A stretch of DNA of 64,000 bases from Sphingomonas sp. (GCA_021732445.1 JAKFUZ010000006.1:124001-188000), one strand, 5' to 3'. Positions 10,230-19,807 are shown, counted from the first letter of the stretch. Numbers and translations are program-made. The notes: a model not told the origin generated them from the sequence alone.

Positions 10230-10306
10230 GCGCCCGTAGCTCAGCTGGATAGAGCATCAGACTACGAATCTGAGGGTCGGACGTTCGAATCGTTCCGGGC
10301 GCGCCA
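10230..10306 (+). tRNA. tRNA-Arg (anticodon ACG)
   Basis: 77-nt cloverleaf read by hand. Acceptor stem GCGCCCG/CGGGCGC (10230-10236 with 10296-10302); D arm GCTC/GAGC; anticodon stem TCAGA/TCTGA with loop CTACGAA, giving anticodon ACG at 10264-10266; T arm with loop TTCGAAT; discriminator G; CCA encoded at 10304-10306. A34 is normally edited to inosine by TadA to read CGU, CGC and CGA. A short T run follows (GTTTTT). Confidence 0.98.
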
Positions 10307-10335
10307 GTTTTTACCGCCGAATTTGCGGCCAGCGC

Positions 10336-11214
10336 TTACTGCGTGGGGGCCTGAGCGTTGCCGGCCTTGGCGTGGGCATAGGCCTGCGTGCCCAGGTGAA
10401 AAACCCGATCTTCCGGCAGCACAGTTGCGGGCGCGATGATGGCTGCGGCCTCCAGCGATTGATAGACCGGGCCGAAATCGGTGCGCAGCGTTTGCTCCAG
10501 CAGATCCTCGAAGCTGTCGATAACGAAATAGGTCTGCTGAAAATCGTCGATCCGGTAGTCCGTCTGGAGCAATCGCTTGAGATTGAACCCCAATCGGTTG
10601 GGCGATGGATCATCAAGCGCAAACCGCGATTCGGCATAGGACGAGACAATGCCCGAGCCATAGAGTCGTAGCCCCGCCGCTGTGTCGATCAGGCCAAATT
10701 CCACTGTGTACCAATATAATCGCGCCAGCTTTTCGATGGCGCCTGCGCCGGCTGCCCGCTGCCCGCCCTTGCCATAGGCCTGCATATAGTCGGCAAACAC
10801 TGGGTTGGCGAGCAGCGGGACATGGCCAAAGACGTCATGGAAAATGTCCGGCTCTTGCAGATAATCGAGCTGTTCTGGCGTGCGGATGAAGCGCCCGGCG
10901 ACAAATCGGCGGTTGGCGAGGTGGTCGAAAAAAACATTCTCCGGGACCAGCCCCGGCACGGCCACGACCTGCCACCCGGTCGCGGCCATCAGGCGCTCGG
11001 AAAGCTCGGTGAAATTCGGAATGCCGGGTTTGGTCATCCGCAAAACGTCAAGCCCGGCGATAAATTCAGGCACGACGCGGTCGGGCAGCATCGTCGATTG
11101 CCGCGCAAACAGCGTGTCCCACATGGCGTGTTCCGCCGGCGAATAGCTGCCCCATGCCTGCGGAATCGTCCAGTCGGGATTCGTGCCAGGGGGTGGGGGT
11201 GCGGTCATCGACAT
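10336..11214 (-). CDS. phhA: Phenylalanine 4-monooxygenase
   Basis: Iron- and pterin-dependent hydroxylase that turns phenylalanine into tyrosine; 292 residues, the usual bacterial length. The 2-His-1-carboxylate iron site is present: H126 and H131 in FHDVFGHVP and E172 in YTVEFGL. Start at the ATG at 11214; an upstream start would add a poor extension. It stands alone between tRNA-Arg and the divergent rmuC. The pterin recycling enzyme (PhhB) is not in the window. The C-terminus is short and Ala-rich. Confidence 0.96.
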   Translation of the reverse strand: MSMTAPPPPGTNPDWTIPQAWGSYSPAEHAMWDTLFARQSTMLPDRVVPEFIAGLDVLRMTKPGIPNFTELSERLMAATGWQVVAVPGLVPENVFFDHLANRRFVAGRFIRTPEQLDYLQEPDIFHDVFGHVPLLANPVFADYMQAYGKGGQRAAGAGAIEKLARLYWYTVEFGLIDTAAGLRLYGSGIVSSYAESRFALDDPSPNRLGFNLKRLLQTDYRIDDFQQTYFVIDSFEDLLEQTLRTDFGPVYQSLEAAAIIAPATVLPEDRVFHLGTQAYAHAKAGNAQAPTQ

Positions 11215-11407
11215 TGGGTTGCGGGTGCTGTCCTGCTGGTGGGAAGGGTGCGCTGGCCCGGGGTGCGGGCATGGCGACGCCGCCATAGCGCCAACATAGG
11301 GGTTGCCACCGCGTCGTCAATTATACGCGGCAGCCAAACTGGCCGCCCGGCTGCGCGCACCCTTGCTCCAACCGGCGTTGGCGCCTAGGTTCGCGCTTCG
11401 TTCCGGC

Positions 11408-11415
11408 AGGAAAGG
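11408..11415 (+). promoter_or_regulatory. Ribosome binding site deciding the rmuC TTG start
   Basis: AGGAAAGG lies seven bases before a TTG at 11423, where the protein changes from non-conserved sequence to a membrane anchor. This supports TTG as the start rather than the ATG at 11303. Confidence 0.7.
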
Positions 11416-11422
11416 TACGCGG

Positions 11423-12817
11423 TTGGACGCTCGATTTTGGGGATTTGTGGGATTGGCGCTGGTTGCCGGCATCGTGATTGGCTGGCTGTTCGGCGCGCGG
11501 GGTGTGGCGGCGGCCCGAACCGAGCGGGACGCGCGCGAGGGCGATTTTCGTCGCGCCATCGCCGATCTTGCTGCGGCCGAGGAGCGGGCAAAGGCGGCCG
11601 CAGCGCTTGCCCAGGCGCTCGATAGCATCCGCGATGAGCGCGATGCCGCGCGCACCGACCTGGCGACGCTGAAAGCGCAGGCGGGCGCCTTTGAAGCCCG
11701 GCTGGCAGAGCTGCGCGAGGCCAAAGACGTGATGGCCGCGCAGTTCAGCGACGTCGCCGGCAAGTTGCTGGGCGAGGCGCAAAAGCAGTTTCTTGAACGT
11801 GCCGACGCGCGCTTTCGCCAATCCGAGCAGGTGTCGGGCCAGGCGTTGCGCGCCATGTTGCAGCCGGTGAGCGAGCGGCTGGAGAAATATGAGGAGACCG
11901 TCGCCAAGGTCGAGACCGATCGGCGCAGCGCTTTCGATGTGCTGCGCGGCGAATTGGAGGGCCTGCGGCAAGGGCAGGAAAAAGTGTCGACCGAGGCCGC
12001 CCGCATCGTCAACAGCCTGCGCAACGCGCCCAAATCACGCGGGCGTTGGGGGGAGCAGCAATTACGCAATGTGCTGGAAAATTGCGGCCTTTCCGAGCAC
12101 GCCGATTTCCAGACCGAGGTCAGCATCGATGGCGACGATGGCGCGCGGCTGCGGCCTGATGTCGTCATCCGCGTGCCGGGTGGCCAGTCGCTCGTCATCG
12201 ACGCCAAGGTGTCGCTCAACGCCTATCAGGACGCGTTCGGCGCGGTCGAGGAAGCGGAACGCAAGGCGCATCTGGGGCATCATGCAAACGCGATGCGGGC
12301 GCATGTCAACGGGCTTGGCAACAAGGCCTATTGGAGCCAGTTTGCGGACGCGCCCGACTATGTCATCATGTTCGTGCCCGGCGAGCATTTCCTGTCGGCA
12401 GCCCTTGAGCACGACCCCACGCTGTGGGATTTCGCCTTTGACAAGCGCGTGTTGCTGGCGACGCCGACGAACCTTATCGCCATCGCCCGCACCGTATCGG
12501 CGGTGTGGCGGCAGGAAAAGCTGGCCAAGGAGGCACGGCAAATCGGCGAGCTTGGCAAGGAGATGTATGAGCGGCTGGCCGTCGCTGCCGGGCATTTGCG
12601 GCTGGTTGGGTCGGGGCTTTCGAGTGCGGTCAACAATTACAACAAGTTCGTAGGCAGCTTTGAGCGCAACGTGCTGAGCACCGGCCGCAAGTTTCGCGAT
12701 CTCAACATCGAAACCAGTGCCAGGGAGCTTGAGGGGTTGCCCGAAATTGAAGCGCTTGCCCGTTATGGAGACGGCCCTGCGCTTTTCGCCGGGCCGGCCG
12801 ACGAAGCGGTGGAGTAA
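11423..12817 (+). CDS. rmuC: DNA recombination protein RmuC
   Basis: 464 residues from a TTG start. RmuC family proteins have a PD-(D/E)XK-type nuclease core and limit inversions at short inverted repeats in E. coli. Layout: N-terminal membrane anchor (residues ~5-25, WGFVGLALVAGIVIGWLFG), a long coiled coil (~30-190), then the conserved core with RGRWGEQQL, LRPDVVIRVPGG, LVIDAKVSL and the FVPGEHF region. Divergent from phhA across 208 bases in which I see no clear promoter. It converges with the SpoU methyltransferase gene. Confidence 0.95.
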   Translation: MDARFWGFVGLALVAGIVIGWLFGARGVAAARTERDAREGDFRRAIADLAAAEERAKAAAALAQALDSIRDERDAARTDLATLKAQAGAFEARLAELREAKDVMAAQFSDVAGKLLGEAQKQFLERADARFRQSEQVSGQALRAMLQPVSERLEKYEETVAKVETDRRSAFDVLRGELEGLRQGQEKVSTEAARIVNSLRNAPKSRGRWGEQQLRNVLENCGLSEHADFQTEVSIDGDDGARLRPDVVIRVPGGQSLVIDAKVSLNAYQDAFGAVEEAERKAHLGHHANAMRAHVNGLGNKAYWSQFADAPDYVIMFVPGEHFLSAALEHDPTLWDFAFDKRVLLATPTNLIAIARTVSAVWRQEKLAKEARQIGELGKEMYERLAVAAGHLRLVGSGLSSAVNNYNKFVGSFERNVLSTGRKFRDLNIETSARELEGLPEIEALARYGDGPALFAGPADEAVE

Positions 12818-12842
12818 GGCTGGGGGAAGGAGGCCCGCGCGA

Positions 12843-13646
12843 TCAGCCGGCGCGCTGCTGCCCGAGCACTTCATAGGCCATGACGGCGGTGGCAATCGCC
12901 GCGTTCAGGCTGTCGGCCTTGCCAAGCATGGGGATTTTCACCAGCGTGTCGCAGGCGCTGGCATAGGCACCGGGCATGCCGCGTGCCTCGTTGCCGGTGA
13001 GGAGAAAAGTGGGCGCGCCATAGGTTGCGGCCCGATAATCGGTTTCGGTTGCCAGGCTCAGCCCCACCAATTGCCCGGGGCCTGCCCGCAGCCAGGGCAG
13101 AAAATCGTGCCAGGCGGCCTGCACCACGGGCACGGTGAACAGCGCGCCCATGCTCGCGCGCACTGCCTCCACGGAAAATGGATCGACGCACTCGCCAATC
13201 AGAATGAGGCCACCGGCGCCAACCGCGTCGCCCGTGCGCAATATGGTGCCCAGATTGCCGGGGTCGCGCAGCCGCTCGGCCACCAGCCATATCCCGCTCG
13301 TGGACCGGTCAAGCGAGGGCAGCGTGCGCGAAAATTCAGCGAACACGCCGACCACGGCCTGCGGGTTGTCCTTGCCCGACAGCTTGGCCAGAATGTCGGG
13401 TATTGTTTCGACCGCTTCGCCACCAGCCGCCTCGACATCGGCAATCAGGGCATCGACCAGCGGGTGCGCTTGCCCGTCGCGCGCGAAGAACAGCCATTTC
13501 GGCACATGCCCCGCTGCGCGCGCCTCGGTCAATATCCGCAGGCCTTCCGCCAGAAAAAGTCCCTCGCTGCGGCGGTGGCGTTTGTCGCGAAGGGCCCGCA
13601 TGCGCTTAATGAGCGGGTTGGAATAGGCGGTGATTTCGCGGGCCAC
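12843..13646 (-). CDS. RNA 2'-O-methyltransferase, SpoU/TrmH family
   Basis: 267 residues, SAM-dependent, knotted SPOUT fold. The N-terminal ~100 residues match the SpoU substrate-binding domain (SNPLIKRMRALRDKRHR). The three SpoU motifs are present: ERLRDPGNLGTILRT, FLLTGNEARGM and IPMLGKADSLNAAIA. It acts on rRNA or tRNA; the target base cannot be named. It starts at GTG six bases after the HPr stop, so it is the last gene of the chvI operon as I read it. Confidence 0.93.
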   Translation of the reverse strand: MAREITAYSNPLIKRMRALRDKRHRRSEGLFLAEGLRILTEARAAGHVPKWLFFARDGQAHPLVDALIADVEAAGGEAVETIPDILAKLSGKDNPQAVVGVFAEFSRTLPSLDRSTSGIWLVAERLRDPGNLGTILRTGDAVGAGGLILIGECVDPFSVEAVRASMGALFTVPVVQAAWHDFLPWLRAGPGQLVGLSLATETDYRAATYGAPTFLLTGNEARGMPGAYASACDTLVKIPMLGKADSLNAAIATAVMAYEVLGQQRAG

Positions 13647-13652
13647 GGCCCT

Positions 13653-13925
13653 TTAATCCTCGCCGAACTTGGCTTCGACAAGGGCGGCCAGCGCTGCAAC
13701 CGCAGCCTCGGCGCCGTCTCCTTCGGCAGAAATGGTGATGCAGTCGCCATTTGCCGCGCCCAGCATCATCAGCCCCATGATCGACGTGCCGGTAACCGGC
13801 GGGCCATCTTTCACGACCGAAATCTCGACATTCTGAGCAGCGGCAAGGGTGACGAACTTGGCGCTGGCCCGTGCGTGCAACCCCCGGCGATTGGTAATGG
13901 TGACGGTGCGAAAGGTCTTACTCAC
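13653..13925 (-). CDS. HPr family phosphocarrier protein
   Basis: 90-residue phosphotransfer protein. The phosphorylated histidine is H17 (NRRGLHARASAKF) and the regulatory serine for HPr kinase is S48 in GTSIMGLMML. It receives phosphate from enzyme I, which is not in this window, and passes it to EIIA, encoded just upstream with an ATGA overlap. With HprK in the same operon, Ser phosphorylation is expected. No sugar permease is nearby, so the role is regulatory. Confidence 0.96.
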   Translation of the reverse strand: MSKTFRTVTITNRRGLHARASAKFVTLAAAQNVEISVVKDGPPVTGTSIMGLMMLGAANGDCITISAEGDGAEAAVAALAALVEAKFGED

Positions 13926-14329
13926 GCAGCGGCTTCGCCAAGCACTTCGGAAGCGACCGAGATATACTTCCGGCCCGCCTCGCGCGCCGCGGCTACGGCT
14001 TCGGTTACTTTCATCGTCTTGCGCGCGCCTTCAAGGCGGATGAGCATGGGCAGGTTGATGCCGGCGATGACCTCTACCCGGCCCGCCTCCATCAGCGAAA
14101 TCGCAAGATTTGACGGCGTTCCGCCGAACAGATCGGTCAGCAAAATGACGCCGCGGCCCATCTCAACATCGGCAATCGCCTTTGCGATGTCGGCCCGCCT
14201 GGCCTCCATATCGTCATCGGGGCCGATATTGACGGTCGCGATCCGCTCCTGCTTGCCCACGACGTGTTCCATCGCGGTGACGAATTCATCGGCCAGCCGG
14301 CCGTGTGTGACGAGTACCAGCCCGATCAT
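13922..14329 (-). CDS. PTS EIIA component, mannose (EIIA-Man) type
   Basis: 135 residues; cytoplasmic phosphotransfer subunit. The N-terminus IGLVLVTHG has the phosphorylated His at position 9, and LTDLFGGTPSN is the family signature. There are no EIIB, EIIC or EIID genes here, so the phosphate has no obvious transporter to go to. In alphaproteobacteria such solitary EIIA-Man proteins act as regulators. It starts 15 bases after the rapZ stop and overlaps the HPr start. Confidence 0.94.
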   Translation of the reverse strand: MIGLVLVTHGRLADEFVTAMEHVVGKQERIATVNIGPDDDMEARRADIAKAIADVEMGRGVILLTDLFGGTPSNLAISLMEAGRVEVIAGINLPMLIRLEGARKTMKVTEAVAAAREAGRKYISVASEVLGEAAA

Positions 14330-14344
14330 GCCTGCCAGATCACC

Positions 14345-15307
14345 CTAGTGCGTTCCTGTTTCTGCATCGCCAGCCGTACCGCCTCGACCGCGCGTTGGCG
14401 CCGGCGCGCCTTCTAGCGAGTCTTGCGGGGCGGCCTCGAGGTCCCGGTGCGAGACCGTGGGCGAAAATCCCGCGTCGCGCAACCGTTGTGCCACGTGTTC
14501 CGCTACATGGACCGAGCGGTGTCTCCCGCCGGTACAGCCAAAAGCGATCGTGACGTAAGATTTCCCTTCCGCTCCGTAGCGCGGAAGTAACAGAAGCAGC
14601 AGCGAATCGATTGCCGTCATCGCGGCGGCATAAGCGGCGTCGCCGGCGATATAGGCGCTGACATCGGCATCTTTGCCGGTGCCTGGCCGCAGGGCTGCGA
14701 CCCAGTGGGGGTTCCGCAGAAAGCGCATGTCAAGGACGAGATCGGCGTTGCGCGGCAACCCGCGGGCAAAACCGAACGACATCACCGACAGCGTCGGGCC
14801 GATGGCATCTTGGCGCGCAAAGCTTTTGCGCACTTGCTGGGCGAGGTCGTTTGCAGACAGATCGGTCGTGTCGATCAGCCGGTTCGCCCACCGCCTGAGC
14901 GGGGCGAGCAGCTCGCGCTCGCGCGCAATGCCGTCCGCCGCGGGCCGGTCGAGTGCCATCGGGTGGCGCCGCCGGGTTTCAGAATAGCGGCGCTCCAGCT
15001 CGCTCCCGGCGCAATCGAGGAACAGCGTGCCGATGTCATGCCCATGTTCCTCGCGCAGCTTTTTGATACGTTTGACGATCTTTTCCGGCTCAAAGTCACG
15101 CGTTTGCGAGCCAAGGCCAACCGCCATCGGCCGCGCCTCGCCAGCGGATGACGCGGGCAGGGCGCTGGCCAGCAGCCGGTCGAGCAAAAGCAGGGGCAAA
15201 TTGTCGACGACTTCCCAGCCCAAATCCTCCAGCGTGCGCAACACGGTTGACTTGCCCGCGCCCGACATGCCGGTAACCAGCAGAATATCTTGCGGTTGGT
15301 GCTTCAT
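14345..15307 (-). CDS. rapZ: RNase adapter protein / P-loop nucleotide-binding protein RapZ
   Basis: 320 residues. The N-terminal kinase-like domain has Walker A GMSGAGKS (13-20) followed by VLRTLEDLGWEVVDNLP, typical of RapZ/YvcJ. The C-terminal domain contains AFGCTGGRHRSV, a family hallmark. In E. coli it guides the sRNA GlmZ to RNase E to control glucosamine-6-phosphate synthase. In alphaproteobacteria the RNA partner is not obvious. The start overlaps the hprK stop (ATGA). The last ~25 residues are low-complexity and may be lineage-specific. Confidence 0.95.
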   Translation of the reverse strand: MKHQPQDILLVTGMSGAGKSTVLRTLEDLGWEVVDNLPLLLLDRLLASALPASSAGEARPMAVGLGSQTRDFEPEKIVKRIKKLREEHGHDIGTLFLDCAGSELERRYSETRRRHPMALDRPAADGIARERELLAPLRRWANRLIDTTDLSANDLAQQVRKSFARQDAIGPTLSVMSFGFARGLPRNADLVLDMRFLRNPHWVAALRPGTGKDADVSAYIAGDAAYAAAMTAIDSLLLLLLPRYGAEGKSYVTIAFGCTGGRHRSVHVAEHVAQRLRDAGFSPTVSHRDLEAAPQDSLEGAPAPTRGRGGTAGDAETGTH

Positions 15308-15738
15308 GTCGCCCCGGTTGCCACGTGCCTGAGGGCAAGTTCCACCTTTATCGGTGCGGATGCCTCAAGCGCCGCCAGCCTTAGCAGGCGTATCGCCACA
15401 CCCGCAATCGTGATGGTGTCGGGGCAGGGCATGCGATCGACCGCCTCATCGAGCATGACGACAAGATCAACCGGGGCGCAGGGCGCGTGCGGCATCGCGA
15501 CAATGCCGATACCGCGGATTTCGATCTTTCCGGCAATCGTGGCGGGTGGGCTCGCGCGCACCGCGGCGCCGGCCGCTTCAACCAGCGTATAGTCGTCGCT
15601 GACGAGCACTGCACCGCGATCAATCAGCCGCAGCGCCAAGTCGGATTTGCCAGCGCCCGAGCGCCCGCAGAGCAGCACGCCCCGGCCGTTTATCGCCACT
15701 GCCGTCGCGTGGATGGTTTCGGGGCGGGTTGCCGTCAA
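15304..15738 (-). CDS. hprK: HPr kinase/phosphorylase, short alphaproteobacterial form
   Basis: 144 residues; it has the C-terminal catalytic domain only, without the N-terminal domain of Gram-positive HprK, as usual in alphaproteobacteria. Walker A is GRSGAGKS (25-32), followed by SDLALRLIDRG and the conserved RGIGIV. It phosphorylates HPr at Ser48 and removes that phosphate. Start: the TTG at 15738 has GGAGG five bases upstream. A TTG at 15762 overlapping the chvG stop is possible but has no ribosome site. Confidence 0.93.
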   Translation of the reverse strand: MTATRPETIHATAVAINGRGVLLCGRSGAGKSDLALRLIDRGAVLVSDDYTLVEAAGAAVRASPPATIAGKIEIRGIGIVAMPHAPCAPVDLVVMLDEAVDRMPCPDTITIAGVAIRLLRLAALEASAPIKVELALRHVATGAT

Positions 15739-15743
15739 GCGAT

Positions 15744-15748
15744 CCTCC
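15744..15748 (-). promoter_or_regulatory. Ribosome binding site supporting the hprK TTG start
   Basis: GGAGG on the minus strand, five bases before the TTG at 15738; no comparable site precedes the alternative TTG at 15762. Confidence 0.65.
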
Positions 15749-15758
15749 GGCGGCGCGG

Positions 15759-17345
15759 TCAACGGCTGTCGGCAAGCGGCAGTGTGACGACGAAGCGTGC
15801 ACCGCGCGACCGGTCATCGCGCGATTGCGCCGTGATTGAGCCCTGATGCGCCTCGACAATCGTCCGCGCGATGGCAAGGCCAAGGCCGGAATGCTTGCCG
15901 AATGCTTCGTCCGCCGGCCGCAGCGAGTGGAAGCGGCGGAACACCGCCTCGCGCGCGTCTTCCGGCACGCCCGGTCCCTCATCGTCGACACGCACCACGG
16001 CGGCGCCCGCCTGCCGGACGATGCCGATGGTGACGCGCCCGCCATCAGGCGAAAAGGACACCGCGTTGTCGATCAGATTGTCGAACACACGCTCAAGGCG
16101 GGCGCCTTCGCCCATGACGCGCAACGCCGCACCCTGAGCCTGGTCGAGGCGCAGGCTAATCCCCCGGTCAATGCCGCGCGCCGCCCGTGTAGTGATGAGC
16201 GCCGCGATCATCATGCCGATGTCGACCGGCTCGAACTTGGCCCGACTGAGCTGCGCGTCGAGTCTGGAGGCTTCGGAGATATCGCTGATGAGCCGGTCGA
16301 GCCGGTGCACATCGTCGCGGATGATGCCGGTCAGCCGCTGTTGCAGCGCCGGGTCGCGAACGGTGTCCAGCCCCTCCACCGCCGACCGGAGCGAGGCGAG
16401 CGGATTCTTGAGTTCATGCGTGACATCGGCGGCGAAGGCCTCGGTCGCGTCGATGCGCGCCCGCAGCGCCTGGCTCATGTCGGATATCGCGCGCGCCAGC
16501 ATGCCGATTTCGTCGCCGCGCGAGGGCAGGCGCGGCACCACCACTTCGCGTGCGCGCCCCAGCCGAACGCGCACCGCCGCGCGCGCCAGCCGTCGTAGGG
16601 GCCGCACGATGGTCCGCGCGAGGAACAGCGACAGCAATATCGAAAACAGCGTCACCAGCAGCAGCACAATGCTGAGCCGGAAGCGTTCGGACCGAACGGT
16701 TTGGGTGATGTCGCGCGCATTGACGGCGGTCATCGCGACATCGCCGTTGCGCATCGGCGCGGCTGCTGTGATGACCGGCGTGCGGTCTGGCGCGCGCCAT
16801 ATAGTGGCGATGGCGGCACCTTTTTGGCGCGCTTCGCTCACGCTGGGCCAAGCCTGGCCCGGGCGGCGTTCCCGGAACAGCGGCGGGCGCCCGGCACCGA
16901 CGACTGTGTCGATCATCGCATCGAGAAAGCGTCCCGCGCCTTGCCCCCAGGGTTCCTTGTCAGGATCAATCAGCGCGAAGTTGTGGAGGCCCATGGCGCG
17001 CGTGTCGGCAAGCTGTGCACCTTGCGGGCCGAACACGCGCAGTTGCACGCCGGTGTCGCGCGCCAGCCGAAGCGCAAGCGCATCGCGCGCGTCGGGCTTG
17101 GCGGCGCTGAGTGCCGCGGCGATCAGCCTGGCTTCGCTCCCCGCCTGCGCGAGGCGGCTGTCCACCAGCCGGCTGCGATAGCTGTCGAGATAGAAAAAGC
17201 CGCCAGCGAGCATCGCGAGCGCGAAGATGTTGACCGCCAGAATCCGTCGCGTGAGCGAAACCCTGCCGGACCAGCGCAGCGCCAGATCCCAGTCGTCATT
17301 CTTCGGAGAATCGATATCCTGCACCGTAAAGCGTTTCAATCGCAT
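15759..17345 (-). CDS. chvG: Sensor histidine kinase ChvG-like
   Basis: 528 residues, inner membrane. Order: short cytoplasmic N-terminus, TM1 (~35-53), periplasmic sensing domain (~55-220), TM2 (~223-243), HAMP, His kinase domain with H310 in VTHELKNPL, then the ATPase domain with [16 protein letters not shown] and HSGLGLAIA. In alphaproteobacteria ChvG senses acid or cell-wall stress and phosphorylates ChvI. Start: the ATG at 17345 has AGGA five bases upstream and lies inside the end of chvI, a 50-base overlap. Confidence 0.95.
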   Translation of the reverse strand: MRLKRFTVQDIDSPKNDDWDLALRWSGRVSLTRRILAVNIFALAMLAGGFFYLDSYRSRLVDSRLAQAGSEARLIAAALSAAKPDARDALALRLARDTGVQLRVFGPQGAQLADTRAMGLHNFALIDPDKEPWGQGAGRFLDAMIDTVVGAGRPPLFRERRPGQAWPSVSEARQKGAAIATIWRAPDRTPVITAAAPMRNGDVAMTAVNARDITQTVRSERFRLSIVLLLVTLFSILLSLFLARTIVRPLRRLARAAVRVRLGRAREVVVPRLPSRGDEIGMLARAISDMSQALRARIDATEAFAADVTHELKNPLASLRSAVEGLDTVRDPALQQRLTGIIRDDVHRLDRLISDISEASRLDAQLSRAKFEPVDIGMMIAALITTRAARGIDRGISLRLDQAQGAALRVMGEGARLERVFDNLIDNAVSFSPDGGRVTIGIVRQAGAAVVRVDDEGPGVPEDAREAVFRRFHSLRPADEAFGKHSGLGLAIARTIVEAHQGSITAQSRDDRSRGARFVVTLPLADSR

Positions 17346-18003
17346 CGAAATCCTGGTCTGTCTGGCGGAACTTGCGGCGCACGCGCTTGATATGACTGTC
17401 GATTGTGCGGTCGTCGACATAGATGTCGTCCTGATAGGCGGCATCCATCAGTTGATTGCGGGTTTTTACGATGCCGGGGCGCTGGGCAAGCGTTTCCAGA
17501 ATCAGAAACTCGGTCACGGTGAGCGTTACCGCCTTGCCGCCCCATGTCACGCGGTGGCGCGCGGGGTCCATGGCCAGCCGCCCGCGTTCGATGATCTCGA
17601 CCGGGGCGAGCGGCTCGCTCGTCCCGCTTGGCTGCGACAATTCGGCACGGCGCAATATCGCCCTTATCCGCGCGATGAGCAGGCGTTGCGAAAACGGCTT
17701 TGCGATGTAGTCATCCGCCCCCATCGCCAGCCCGAGCGCTTCGTCCAGCTCGTCATCTTTCGAGGTGAGGAAGATGACCGGCAACGCACTTTTCTCGCGG
17801 AGCCGGCGGAGCAGCTCCAGCCCGTCCATACGCGGCATCTTGATATCGAAAATGGCCAGATCGGGTGGATTTTCGATCAATGCCTTCAGCGCCGTCTCGC
17901 CATCGGAATAGACGCGGGTGACAAAGCCCTCGGCTTGAAGCCCGATCGACACCGATGTCAGGATGTTGCGGTCGTCATCGACAAGCGCGATCGAAGCCGT
18001 CAT
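17296..18003 (-). CDS. chvI: DNA-binding response regulator ChvI-like
   Basis: 235 residues, OmpR/PhoB type. The receiver domain has phospho-acceptor D53 ([11 protein letters not shown]), acidic pair DD (10-11) and conserved Lys in YIAKPF. The C-terminal winged helix ends with GAGYRF. Partner of the kinase encoded immediately downstream. First gene of a run chvI-chvG-hprK-rapZ-EIIA-HPr in which most genes overlap. pckA is divergent, 175 bases away, and may be a target. Confidence 0.96.
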   Translation of the reverse strand: MTASIALVDDDRNILTSVSIGLQAEGFVTRVYSDGETALKALIENPPDLAIFDIKMPRMDGLELLRRLREKSALPVIFLTSKDDELDEALGLAMGADDYIAKPFSQRLLIARIRAILRRAELSQPSGTSEPLAPVEIIERGRLAMDPARHRVTWGGKAVTLTVTEFLILETLAQRPGIVKTRNQLMDAAYQDDIYVDDRTIDSHIKRVRRKFRQTDQDFDAIETLYGAGYRFSEE

Positions 18004-18086
18004 CGGCAGCCAAGCCCCTTGTTACCAGCGCCATGGCCTAGGCCAGATGGCGGCAATGCTCAACCATTGCTGTAAACCATGGCGGT

Positions 18087-18115
18087 TTGACGCAACCGGC
18101 GCCCAGGGATATGCG
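18087..18115 (+). promoter_or_regulatory. Candidate pckA promoter
   Basis: TTGACG (18087-18092), 17-base spacer, TATGCG (18110-18115), in the chvI/pckA divergent spacer. A transcript would start near 18122 with a leader of about 57 bases. A short inverted repeat AAACC...GGTTT lies just upstream (near 18075-18090) and could bind a regulator. Prediction only. Confidence 0.35.
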
Positions 18116-18165
18116 CCGGGTTGTGAATACGTATGCGGCTGCGACATTTTATCGAGTCGCGCATC

Positions 18166-18170
18166 AGGAG
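18166..18170 (+). promoter_or_regulatory. Ribosome binding site supporting the pckA GTG start
   Basis: AGGAG (extended AGGAGAAGG) lies eight bases before a GTG at 18179. The longer frame from 17963 runs into the chvI gene and is not protein-like. Confidence 0.7.
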
Positions 18171-18178
18171 AAGGCATT

Positions 18179-19786
18179 GTGACCAGTCGCACCCCGGCAT
18201 TTGGGCTGGCTGAGCAAGGCATTGCAACGGATGCCGAAATTCACTGGAACCTGCTGGGCGCGCCGCTTGTTGAGCGCGCGCTTGCGGCCGGGGAGGGGCA
18301 GCTCGCCGCTGGTGGCCCGCTGGTTGTGGCAACGGGCGATCATACCGGCCGGTCGGCAAAGGACAAGTTCATCGTGCGCGATGCCGAAACTGAGGCGAGC
18401 GTGTGGTGGGGCGCGACGAACAAGGGCATGTCGCCAGCCCATTTCGCCGCGTTGAAGGCAGATTTTGTTGCAGCGCTCGCCGACCGGAAAACGCTGTACG
18501 CGCAGGATTTGTTCGGCGGCTCGCATCCTGATCACCGCGTGGCGGTGCGCGTCATCACCGAACTCGCATGGCACAGCCTGTTCATCCGCACGATGCTGGT
18601 GCGGCCAGATGATGCCGAACTGCCCGGCTTCCGGCCGGAATATACGATGATCGACCTGCCGCGCTTCGTTGCCGACCCCGCCCGCCACGGCTGCCGCAGC
18701 GGCACGGTCATCGCGGTGAATTTTGCCGAAAAGCTGATCCTCATCGGCGGGACGGCCTATGCCGGTGAAATGAAGAAATCGGTGTTTGGCTTGCTCAACT
18801 ATCTGCTGCCTGAGCAAGGCATCATGCCTATGCACTGCTCGGCGAATATCGGGCCGCGCGGCGACACGGCAATTTTCTTTGGTCTGTCGGGCACCGGCAA
18901 GACCACACTTTCAGCCGATGCCAGCCGCACGCTGATTGGCGATGATGAACATGGCTGGTCCGACACGGCCGTCTTCAATTTCGAAGGCGGATGCTATGCC
19001 AAGATGATCCGCCTGTCGGCCGATGCCGAGCCGGAGATTTTTGCGACCACCCGGCGCTTTGGCACGGTGCTGGAAAATGTCGTGATGGACCCCGAGACGC
19101 GCCAGCTCGACCTTGACGATGCGACGCTGGCGGAAAACAGCCGCGGGTCTTATCCGATTGATTTCATTCCCAACGCGTCGGCCGACAATATGGGCCCGGT
19201 GCCGCGCAACGTGGTGATGCTGACCGCCGATGCCTATGGTGTCTTGCCGCCAATTGCCAAGCTGACGCCGGATCAGGCGATGTACCATTTCCTGTCGGGC
19301 TACACCGCGCGGGTAGCTGGCACCGAAATTGGCGTGACAGAGCCCGAGGCGACCTTTTCGACGTGTTTCGGCGCGCCGTTCATGCCGCGCCATCCTTCGG
19401 TTTACGGCAATTTGCTGAAGGAACGGATCGCCAGAGGGCAGGTGGATTGCTGGCTGGTCAACACCGGCTGGACCGGCGGCAAATATGGCGTTGGCCACCG
19501 CATGCCGATCAAAGTCACCCGCGCCCTGCTCAATGCAGCGCTCGACGGCAGCCTGAACGCCGCCGAATTCCGCACAGACCCCAATTTTGGCTTTGCGGTG
19601 CCCGTGCGCGTGCCGGGCGTCGACGCGCTGATCCTTGATCCGCGCGCGACCTGGCCGGATGCCGCGGCCTATGACGATATGGCGGCCAAACTCGTCGATC
19701 AGTTCGTCGCCAATTTCGCCCAATTCGCCGAACATGTTGACGAGGGCGTGCGACAATCGGCGCCGCGCGCCACACTGCCCGCCTGA
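18179..19786 (+). CDS. pckA: Phosphoenolpyruvate carboxykinase (ATP)
   Basis: 535 residues. Converts oxaloacetate plus ATP to PEP plus CO2, the first committed step of gluconeogenesis. The kinase-type P loop is GLSGTGKT (235-242). The upstream conserved MHCSAN and the downstream DDEHGW and NTGWTGG motifs are all present. Starts at GTG (see ribosome site). Divergent from chvI; in rhizobia the same arrangement is known and pckA is linked to ChvG/ChvI control. Confidence 0.97.
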   Translation: MTSRTPAFGLAEQGIATDAEIHWNLLGAPLVERALAAGEGQLAAGGPLVVATGDHTGRSAKDKFIVRDAETEASVWWGATNKGMSPAHFAALKADFVAALADRKTLYAQDLFGGSHPDHRVAVRVITELAWHSLFIRTMLVRPDDAELPGFRPEYTMIDLPRFVADPARHGCRSGTVIAVNFAEKLILIGGTAYAGEMKKSVFGLLNYLLPEQGIMPMHCSANIGPRGDTAIFFGLSGTGKTTLSADASRTLIGDDEHGWSDTAVFNFEGGCYAKMIRLSADAEPEIFATTRRFGTVLENVVMDPETRQLDLDDATLAENSRGSYPIDFIPNASADNMGPVPRNVVMLTADAYGVLPPIAKLTPDQAMYHFLSGYTARVAGTEIGVTEPEATFSTCFGAPFMPRHPSVYGNLLKERIARGQVDCWLVNTGWTGGKYGVGHRMPIKVTRALLNAALDGSLNAAEFRTDPNFGFAVPVRVPGVDALILDPRATWPDAAAYDDMAAKLVDQFVANFAQFAEHVDEGVRQSAPRATLPA

Positions 19787-19789
19787 TCC

Positions 19790-19807
19790 GGCCCGGCGCT
19801 TCGGGCC
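19790..19807 (+). terminator. Possible pckA terminator hairpin
   Basis: GGCCCG / CGGGCC six-base stem with loop GCGCTT, starting three bases after the pckA stop; only a weak T tract follows. Confidence 0.4.

Noticed and set aside
10230..10306. tRNA-Arg as the attachment site of an integrated element
   Set aside because: No integrase and no partial tRNA repeat nearby; flanking genes are ordinary chromosomal ones.
13653..15738. A complete sugar-uptake PTS
   Set aside because: No enzyme I, EIIB, EIIC or EIID here; the set is regulatory.
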